Origin: Candidatus Wallbacteria bacterium
Lineage (GTDB): Bacteria; Muiribacteriota; UBA6191; JACPRK01
Direction: 5' to 3'
Assembly (NCBI GenBank): GCA_016199905.1
Contig: JACQFU010000089.1
Coordinates: 1-15,685 of the forward strand
Length of the DNA: 15,685 nucleotides
Shown here: piece by piece, positions 6,617 through 13,700 of the stretch
Position numbering within the stretch: the stretch's first letter is position 1
How the letters are laid out: the number at the start of each line of letters is the position of its first letter
Notes under the pieces: model-generated
Databases searched by the model: none
Told to the model about the DNA's origin: nothing
Seen by the model: the letters and a program-made list of their open reading frames with translations, nothing else
Made by a program: the position numbers and the translations under genes

Positions 6617-7487
6617 ATGCTTCGCGAAACGTGTCTCCTGGCGCTGATCGCCGCCGGCCTTGGCGGAGGGCTCTGCGCTGCCGCCGCGCCCGACGACCTA
6701 CCCGTCGCGCTCACCCGCCCCACGACGGTCGTCCTCCTACCGTGGGGAACAGGCCCGCGAGAAGTGCGCAACTCGCCCCAGACCGGTCCCGGCGAGGGCG
6801 CGCCTACCTCATTCTTGATGGACGAGAAGGGCCGCCTCGACATCCTGGACGCCGCCAACTTCCGCATTCTTCGGGACGTGCTGGGAGGCTCCGAGCCTCC
6901 CCTGGACTTGATGGCCGCGGGCGTTCCGCGCCCCACTTCCTATCTCGTCGACTTCGTGATCGCTCCCGGCGGAGACTTTCTGGTCCTCGATCCACGTGCG
7001 CGATACCTACGTTCCAGCCGTGAACGTCTTTTCGAGAGACGGAAAGTTCGAGGGCGAACGCAAAGGCGCCTATTGGACGGTCTACGCCGATTCCCGCGGA
7101 CGCCAGTACAAGGCTCAACTCTTCGGCGTGAAAAACGGCATCGTCTCCAGGTCGGACCGAGGCTCCAGCCAGGCCGCCACCTTTGCGGCCATCGGCCCCG
7201 TTGCTCCGGGCTGGGAGCTGGCAGAGGTCCGGCTTGCAGGCCTCGACGCCTCGGACAACGTCTACGTGAAGACGACCGAGGCGATTCACGAGAAGCTCCG
7301 CTTTGGGCGGCTGCTGCGCTTCGATCCCTCCGGAAAGAAGACCGGAGAGCTCGCCATCGCCCGCTCGATGGAGTACTTCTCCACACTTCCCCGCTTCTAT
7401 CGCGTTACCCCGTCGGGCGACGTTCTCACCTTCGCCACCCACGAACAGCTCGGCTACTCGATTTCGAAGGTCACCTTTCCACGCTAG
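6617..7487 (+). CDS. Exported propeller-like protein, interrupted by one frameshift
   Basis: The start at 6617 is supported by GGAGG (6604-6608), 8 nt upstream, and a signal peptide (residues 1-24, MLRETCLLALIAAGLGGG then CAAAAP). The frame gives sensible protein to about residue 124 (DEKGRLDILDAANFRIL, VIAPGGDFLVLDP), then turns Arg-rich and unlike a protein. From about 7000 the next frame (+1) continues sensibly to the stop at 7485-7487, with VNVFSRDGKFEGE, DNVYVKTTE, LLRFDPSGKKTGEL and VTPSGDVLTFA. The shift lies between about 6991 and 7004, near an alternating GCGCG run; removing one base restores a protein of about 289 residues. The strand-turn repeats (G-x-L-x-h-L-D, DG-K-F-x-G-E) resemble NHL/SMP-30-type propellers. 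It may be a sequencing error or a real pseudogene. A GTG at 6996 could open the 3' part, but it has no ribosome-binding site. The stop overlaps the Shine-Dalgarno of the next gene, so the two are probably co-transcribed. Confidence 0.75.
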
Positions 7488-7499
7488 GAGGTCCTCCGG

Positions 7500-8336
7500 A
7501 TGCTCCCCAACGCTCGGGCCTGCTCAGGCCGAATCCTCGCGGCCACTGTGTTGGTGACGGCTGCCGTCCTGGCCGGGTTCGTCGGCCTGGGCCTGCAGGC
7601 GTCTCCCTACGACCCCGTGAGCGGGCTGGGCAACAAGGAGGCCGGCTCCGTTGGCGACGAGGGCTACGAGGTCGTCAGCGGCGATACGCTCTGGGCCATC
7701 GCCGAGCGCTTTCTCGGCGACGGTTCGCGCTGGCCCGAGGTGTTCGACGCCAACCACGACCAGATAGAGAATCCAAACCTGATCTACCCGGGCCAAAAGT
7801 TCAAGGTTCCGGGAGGCAAGGGCAAGGCTCCGGGCGCGCCTGATACCGGCAGCAACTCGGGAGGCGGCGCTTCGAGCGGAGGTTCGGGCGCTAGCGGCGG
7901 CGTTTCCGCCCGCGGCGCCAACGAGTCCTTCCAGCGTCTCCCCCTCGATCACGGCCATATCACCAGCGGCTTTGGCCCCCGGCCGTCGCCGTGCGCCGGT
8001 TGCAGCAGCTTCCACAAGGGTGTCGACATTTCCCAGCCCCGAGGCACGCCCGTCTACGCTTGCGGTCCCGGCCGCGTCGTCCAGGCGTACTTCGAAGAAG
8101 GCGGGGGCAACACCATCTGCATCGACCACGGCGGCGGCTACAAGTCGTTCTACCTGCATCTGCAACATGGCAGTTTCAAAGTAAAGGTCGGCGACGACGT
8201 GAAGCCCGGCCAGCACATCGCCAACGTCAACAGCACCGGCGCCTTCACCACCGGCGATCACCTGCACTTCGCCGTGAGCAAGGACGGCGTGCTGATCGAT
8301 CCTCAGAACGTGATCCACATCCCGCAGGGGTGGTAG
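7500..8336 (+). CDS. LysM-M23 peptidoglycan endopeptidase, membrane-anchored or secreted
   Basis: A 278-residue cell-wall hydrolase. An N-terminal hydrophobic segment (about 11-32) is a signal peptide or anchor. A LysM domain (about 56-104, YEVVSGDTLWAIAERFLGD to YPGQKFKVP) binds peptidoglycan glycans. A Gly/Ser-rich linker (104-140) leads to an M23 (LytM/lysostaphin-type) zinc metallopeptidase. The zinc and catalytic residues look complete: H172-x3-D176 (HKGVD), H220 in YLHL, and H254-L-H256 (DHLHF). It is therefore probably an active enzyme that cleaves peptide cross-links, unlike degenerate EnvC/NlpD-type activators, though either role would involve wall remodelling. A CxxC pair (C165, C168) sits just before the first zinc histidine, with C188 and C207 later, so a disulfide may stabilise the domain. 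The start at 7500 is set by AGGAGG (7486-7491), 8 nt upstream and overlapping the previous stop codon, which indicates an operon. Confidence 0.95.
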   Translation: MLPNARACSGRILAATVLVTAAVLAGFVGLGLQASPYDPVSGLGNKEAGSVGDEGYEVVSGDTLWAIAERFLGDGSRWPEVFDANHDQIENPNLIYPGQKFKVPGGKGKAPGAPDTGSNSGGGASSGGSGASGGVSARGANESFQRLPLDHGHITSGFGPRPSPCAGCSSFHKGVDISQPRGTPVYACGPGRVVQAYFEEGGGNTICIDHGGGYKSFYLHLQHGSFKVKVGDDVKPGQHIANVNSTGAFTTGDHLHFAVSKDGVLIDPQNVIHIPQGW

Positions 8337-8385
8337 AGAAAGCGTCCCAATCGAAGGACGAAGGGTTGCAACATTTTTCCCCCGC

Positions 8386-8414
8386 TTGCATCCCTCATTT
8401 GTACTTGCTAGCCT
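8386..8414 (+). promoter_or_regulatory. Possible promoter for the VIT/VWA gene
   Basis: TTGCAT (8386-8391), a 17-bp spacer, then TAGCCT (8409-8414) preceded by TGC, an extended -10 arrangement. Only three of six bases match consensus in each box. The -10 ends 9 nt before the ATG at 8424, and that ATG has no Shine-Dalgarno, which suggests a leaderless or nearly leaderless transcript. The 87-bp gap after the M23 gene contains no other obvious signal. Confidence 0.28.
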
Positions 8415-8423
8415 ATTCGCGGG

Positions 8424-10793
8424 ATGCAGCAAAGACGCCTCCTGGCGACGCTCCTGGCGCTCGTGGTCAGCACCTCTACGGCCTGGGCTGACGCGGGCCT
8501 GCTGATGCCTTTGAACGCCGGGGAGGGGCCGGACCCGGCAGTGCTGTCGCTGGACCGGATGGACGTCGACATCGCCGTCGACGAGCGCTTCGCCCGCGTC
8601 CGCACGATCGAGGTCTTCGGCAACCATCTGGGGCGCGATCTCGAGGGCGAGTACGTCTTCTTTCTGCCTGCCGGCACGGGCCTGTCCGACTTTGCGATCT
8701 GGGAAGACGGCGTGCGCATCCCGGGCGTGATCTTGGAGCGCGCCCGCGCCCGGATGCATTACGAGAACCTCACGGCAAACAAGATCGACCCTGGCCTGCT
8801 CGAGAAATCGGAGCACGCCGAGGAGTCGAACACCTTCAGCGTGAAGGTCTTTCCGATTCCGGCCTACGGGTGCAAACGGATCGAGATGGAGTACACGCAG
8901 GAGCTTCCCGTCTCCGGAGATCGCTCGGAGCTGGTCTATCCGCTGAAGCCGGCCCGCTATCGCTCGCTGTCGGCCGGCGTTTTCTCGCTGCGGTATCGCC
9001 TGTCCAGCGGGGAGGAGCTGAAGGGGATTCGCGCCGGCGGAGGCGCTGTCTTGGCTCCGCCGAGGCACAGCAAGACCGGAGAAGCCCACGTTTACGAGGG
9101 CGCCTTCACGGGCAAGGACGTGGCCTTCACGGCCGACTTCGCGCTGGAGATGGAGTACCGCGGCGGCGAGACGCGGACGCGCTTCCTGACCTATCGCGAT
9201 CCGGGCCGCGTCCGGCGGGACCTCTCGCCGATGGGCGCTGGCCGTGTCTACGCCGACACGCGCGGCTACTTCCTCTATGACGCCGCCTTCGACTTGGCCG
9301 CCGGCCCGACGCGTCCGGCCGCCGGCCCGTTGGCCGTGTCGGTGCTCTTCGACTGCTCGCTCTCGATGCAGTGGGAGAAGCTCGATCGGGCCTTCGAGGT
9401 GACGCAAGGCGTACTGTCGAAGCTGGGGCCTCAGGACCGCTTCGCGCTGGCGACCTTCAACGATCGGGTGCGCGCGATGCCTGGCGGTCTGCGGCCGGCA
9501 GGGGCCGCGGCCACGGGCCAGGCGCTCGAGTTCTTGCGTTCGGGGTCGCTTTCGGGCGGGACCGACCTGGCCGCTGCGCTCGAAGCGGGGCTCGAGCCTC
9601 TGGCCGTGGCCCCTAAAGAGAACCGTCGCATCCTCTTGCTCGTCAGCGACGGACACGCCACGGACACGCCGGTCTCGGTCTCCGGGATTTTGGAACGGTT
9701 CAGGAAGGCCAATGCCGCTTGCGGCGCGCGCCTGATGGCATTCGGAGTGGGCAGTGACGCCAACCGGACGCTTCTCGGAAAGCTCTCGGCCGGCTCCGAG
9801 GGGCAGTTCACCTGGGCCGCCGAGACTCAGGAGGTCGCGTCGCCGCTGCGCACCTTCCTCGAGCGAATGGGCGAGGTGGCCCTGCGAAACTTGACGCTCG
9901 CCTTCGAGGTCCCCGGCAACGTCGAGCTGATTTATCCGGAGGACGGGCGGCTGGCCTACGACCGTTCCTCCTTCCGATTTGTCGGAAGATACAAAGGACC
10001 CCTGGCATCAACCGGAGTGACTCTCTCCTACGACGGCCCCGCCGGGCCGGCCAAGCTCGAAGCCAAGGTCGACCTGCCCGAGAAAGCCGACGCGCGGCCG
10101 CAGCTGGCCCGCTTGTGGGCCCGGGAGCGTGTCGATTGGCTGCTCGACCGGATCGCGCTCGAGGGAGAGAAGGAGGAGTGGATCGAGGAGATCGTCGCCC
10201 TGGCCCGCGAGCACAAGTTCGTCACGCCCTACACCAGCTTCCTTGCGGCGCCGCGCGCCCTGTTGCGCCCCCGCGTCATCAAGCCGGGCGACCCCGTGCT
10301 TCGCGTGAAGACCCCGGCCGACATCGCAGCCGTCGCGGCCATCTTTCCCTTCGGGCTCTCCAAAGCCCTTCAGTTAGATGCCGCTGCCGGCCTCTGGGAA
10401 ACCCGTTTCCTGGTTCCTCACGCGATGCCTGACGGCGTCTACACGGCGACGCTCGTCCTGACCCACCAGGACGGGCGAAAATTCCTCGAGGAGAAGAGCT
10501 TCGTCATCGACAGCCGCCCGCCCACGCTGCGCTTGGTGCTGCCTCGCGAGCCACCCGCCCGCGGAGGCTCGCTCTTGCTCACCGCCTACGCCGACGCCGA
10601 TACCCGCCGCATCACGGCCCGGCTGCCCGGCCTCGCCCCCGTCGAGTTGCGCTACGACCCGAAACTCCACGCCTCCACAGCGCTCGTGCCTCTGCCCCAG
10701 ACTCTCGCCCCGGGCGCCTACCCGCTGCGCCTCACCGCCGAGGACTTCGCCCACAACGTCGGGTTCCTCGAAGAGAAAGTGGTGGTGAGATGA
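8424..10793 (+). CDS. Exported VIT and von Willebrand factor A domain protein
   Basis: A 789-residue exported protein. The signal peptide covers about 1-22 (LLATLLALVVSTSTAWA). A VIT domain lies at about 40-160 (EVFGNHLGRDLEGEYVFFLPAG, ending in KRIEMEYTQELP). The VWA domain (about 303-480) has a complete metal-ion-dependent adhesion site: D310-C-S312-L-S314, T380 and D409 (VSDG). Next is the conserved segment LWARERVDWLL to VTPYTSFLA (564-608) typical of VIT-VWA proteins, and two Ig-like beta modules to the C-terminus (about 620-789). The family resembles inter-alpha-trypsin inhibitor heavy chains and the sortase-target VIT/VWA proteins of marine bacteria. Here there is no LPxTG, PEP-CTERM or C-terminal membrane helix, so the mature protein should be soluble or held by a partner. 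Its stop codon overlaps the start of the giant TPR gene (ATGA), so the two are probably translated together and may form a complex. The ligand is unknown. Confidence 0.95.
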   Translation: MQQRRLLATLLALVVSTSTAWADAGLLMPLNAGEGPDPAVLSLDRMDVDIAVDERFARVRTIEVFGNHLGRDLEGEYVFFLPAGTGLSDFAIWEDGVRIPGVILERARARMHYENLTANKIDPGLLEKSEHAEESNTFSVKVFPIPAYGCKRIEMEYTQELPVSGDRSELVYPLKPARYRSLSAGVFSLRYRLSSGEELKGIRAGGGAVLAPPRHSKTGEAHVYEGAFTGKDVAFTADFALEMEYRGGETRTRFLTYRDPGRVRRDLSPMGAGRVYADTRGYFLYDAAFDLAAGPTRPAAGPLAVSVLFDCSLSMQWEKLDRAFEVTQGVLSKLGPQDRFALATFNDRVRAMPGGLRPAGAAATGQALEFLRSGSLSGGTDLAAALEAGLEPLAVAPKENRRILLLVSDGHATDTPVSVSGILERFRKANAACGARLMAFGVGSDANRTLLGKLSAGSEGQFTWAAETQEVASPLRTFLERMGEVALRNLTLAFEVPGNVELIYPEDGRLAYDRSSFRFVGRYKGPLASTGVTLSYDGPAGPAKLEAKVDLPEKADARPQLARLWARERVDWLLDRIALEGEKEEWIEEIVALAREHKFVTPYTSFLAAPRALLRPRVIKPGDPVLRVKTPADIAAVAAIFPFGLSKALQLDAAAGLWETRFLVPHAMPDGVYTATLVLTHQDGRKFLEEKSFVIDSRPPTLRLVLPREPPARGGSLLLTAYADADTRRITARLPGLAPVELRYDPKLHASTALVPLPQTLAPGAYPLRLTAEDFAHNVGFLEEKVVVR

Positions 10794-13700
10794 CCGCGAT
10801 AGGCCCCCGGCGGGCTTCACGCTGGCTCGTCGCTTCGGCGCTGCTCCTGGCTCTCCTGCTCACGCCCTCTCACGCGCAGGAGACCGAGGAGGATGACGCC
10901 CAGCCGGACGTCTCCGCCGCCCAGACCGGCGAGGCCACCGCCGCGGCCGAACCGCCGGCGGGCACGCCGGAGGCGACGCTGCCGGCGCCCGAAGCCTCGC
11001 CGACGACGGCTCCTGCCGACAGCGCTCCGGAGATCTCGATCGCGACCTCCCCGGCCGAGCCCGATGGCTCCACGGCGTGGCGCACCGAGAAATTCTTCGG
11101 CCAGGAAACCTGGGTGCCTCGCGAGCCCGCCGAGCGCGTGAAGCTCCTCGAGGCCGCCAAGCCCGGCGCCGCGGCCAGCCTGGAGCTGGCCACGGTCCTG
11201 GCTTCCCAGGGCGATTTCGCCCGGGCGCAGCCGATCCTGGAAAAGCGCGTCAAGGACGCCGCGTCGCCCGAAACCCGTGGGCGCGCCCGGCTCGATCTGG
11301 CCGATCTGATGCACCGCCAGCTCCACCTGCCCGAGGAAGTGCTGGCCCTCCGGACCGCGCTTCAAGAGGTGCCGGTGGAGGCTCGGCCTGCGCTCTACGA
11401 CCGCATCTTCTCGGTCGTCGAGATCTACCGCGTTCCTCAGTTCGACACGTTGATGCTGCTGCAGGAGCGCGTGGCTGCGTTTCCCGGGGACTGGCCTGCC
11501 ACCAAGGCCCTGCTCGACTTCCAGCTTCGCAACGGCTCGGTCAACGCCATGGCCGGAATCGACGCGGCGCTGCCGAAGTTCCGCGACCATCGCCGCGAGT
11601 TGCTCGAGATGAAGCGCGGGCTGCTGCTCAAGGATGGCAAGGCCGAAGCCGTCCGGCAGGCCTACCTCGCGGCCGCCGTACCGGCTCCCGGCGCCGAGCT
11701 CGACGCGGAGGTGCTGGACGATCTGCTGGAGGTGTTGCGCCATCGCCGCGAGGTGGAGCCCGTGCGCCGGCGGTTGGAGGCACTGGAGCGCGCGGGGCGT
11801 TTGACTCCCCAGGACGTGGTGCTGCTCGTCTGGATCCTCGCCTCGGAGAACCGCGGCGACGAGGCGTCCAAGGCACTCGAGGGTCTGGCTGCTCCGGTTC
11901 GCCGCGCGCTCGGGCGCGACACGATGGGGCAGCTCTTCTCCAAGCTCGGCAGGACCGCCCAGGCCGCGAAGCTCTATCTCGGCGCCTATCTGGAGGCAAA
12001 GGAGCCGGCGGCTCGTGAAGGCGCCCTCTACCACTTCGCCGGCGCGCTGCGGGCCCAGCCGGCCGCCTTGCCCCAGCTCGCTCCCGATCCGGCTCGAGCC
12101 CTGGCCGCGCCCGGAAGAGTCGACGGCAATCCGGGCTATGTCTCGGGACTCCTCTCCCTGGTCTTCAACGCCACCCACCCCGGAGCCCGCCTCGCCAGCC
12201 TCGGCTCGGCTGCCCGGGCCTGGACCGGCCGCGGTGCCTTGTGGGGCGTCGCCGCGGCCTACGCCTCGGAATTCCCGTCGTCCGAACGCGGCCAGGAGGT
12301 CTTTCTGTTCGCGATGGACGACCTGGGCCGCGCTCGCCAGCACGAGCTGGTGTCCGCACTGATCCAGAAGCGGCTCGACAGCCTGAAACCTGCGTCGGCG
12401 CTGGCCTTCGGGCTGAAGCTGCGCCAGGCAGCGGCTCTCCGGAGCGCCTCGAAACGCCAAGGCGCCTGGGCCATCTATCGCGAGCTGCTCGCCGGGTTCC
12501 CTCGTTCGCCGGCCGCCGCTGCCCCGGAGACTCTCTCCCGATACTGGAAGGTCTTCGATCTGCTGGCAGCCAGCCTGGCCGAGGATGGCCGCCACGAGGA
12601 CGTGCTTCGGCTCTACTGGGACGAGCTGGGGCGCCGTCCCTCCGACGCAGCGCTCTACCAGAAGTTCCTGGCCTACCTCACGACCTACAAGCTGGTCGAG
12701 GCCGAGCTGAAGGTCTACGAGAAGGCCATCCAATCCTTCAAGGACCCGAGCTGGTCCCACAAGCTGGCCCGCTGGTATCTGCGTCACAAGCGCAAGGACG
12801 CTTACCAGAAGCTGGCGTATCGCGTCATGGGCCTCTTCGGCGGCTCCCAGTTGCGACAGTTCCTCGGCGAGTTCGCCCACCTGGGGTACGGGCGCGGCGC
12901 CGACGACCCCGACAACCGTCTCGCGCTTGCGCTTTACAAAGATGCCCTCGCACGCCATCCGCACGAGTTGGCTTTCGTCACGCGCCTGGAGAGGTTCTAT
13001 CGCGCCAGGAAGATGGAGACCGAACTGGACGCGCTTTTGTCGCGTTACTACTTCAGCGCGCCCGAGCTTGCCGAACGCTGGTTGCGCGATCTGGCCCGGC
13101 GGGGGCAATTGGACGCCAAGCTGCAGGCGGCCGGCTCGCCGGCTCTGGGCGCTTCAACGCTCTACGAACGGTTCGTGGCCGACGCGCGATCGCGGAGATG
13201 CGAGTTCGAGCAGGCCCTGCCTCTCTACCAGAAGGCGCTCGCTCGCTATCCCGGGGACCGCTGGCTGACGCTGCGAGTGGCTTCGCTGCTGCGCTCGCTC
13301 GGCCGGCCCATCGAGGCGGCCCAGCTGCTGGCTCGCCTGATTGCCGCCTGGCCCGATGACGCCGAACTGCTCACCTTGCGCGGCGAATTGCTCATCGAGG
13401 CGGGGGACGCCGACGGAGCTGTCAGTTCGTGGAACCGCCTCGTCGAGACCCGGCCAGGCGATTCGGCTCGATACCTCGAGGCGGCGACCGTATTCTGGGA
13501 CTACTTCGACTACGGCCGGGCTGCCTCTCTCCTGGAGGAGTGTCGCCGCGTCACGGGAGAGCCGGCCACCCATGCCGTTCGGCTTGCCGCGGTTCACGAG
13601 TCTGCCGGCGCCCCGGAGAAGGCAATCGAGGAGTACATCCGCCAGCTCTGGCTCGTCGACCTGTACGATTTCGAGGCGCGGCGCCGGCTCGTCTATCTGT

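Noticed and set aside
7486..7499. Palindrome GGAGGTCCTCC at the ribosome-binding site of the M23 gene
   Set aside because: The central loop is too small for a stable stem longer than about 3 bp, so regulation by sequestering the site is not supported.
7005..7843. Continuation of the 6617 frame to 7843 (408 residues)
   Set aside because: After the frameshift the translation is Arg-rich with no propeller motif, and it overlaps the LysM-M23 gene by 344 bp.
7524..9656. 710-codon antisense open frame
   Set aside because: It spans two sense genes with intact catalytic and MIDAS motifs plus the gap between them. Its translation has no recognisable domain.
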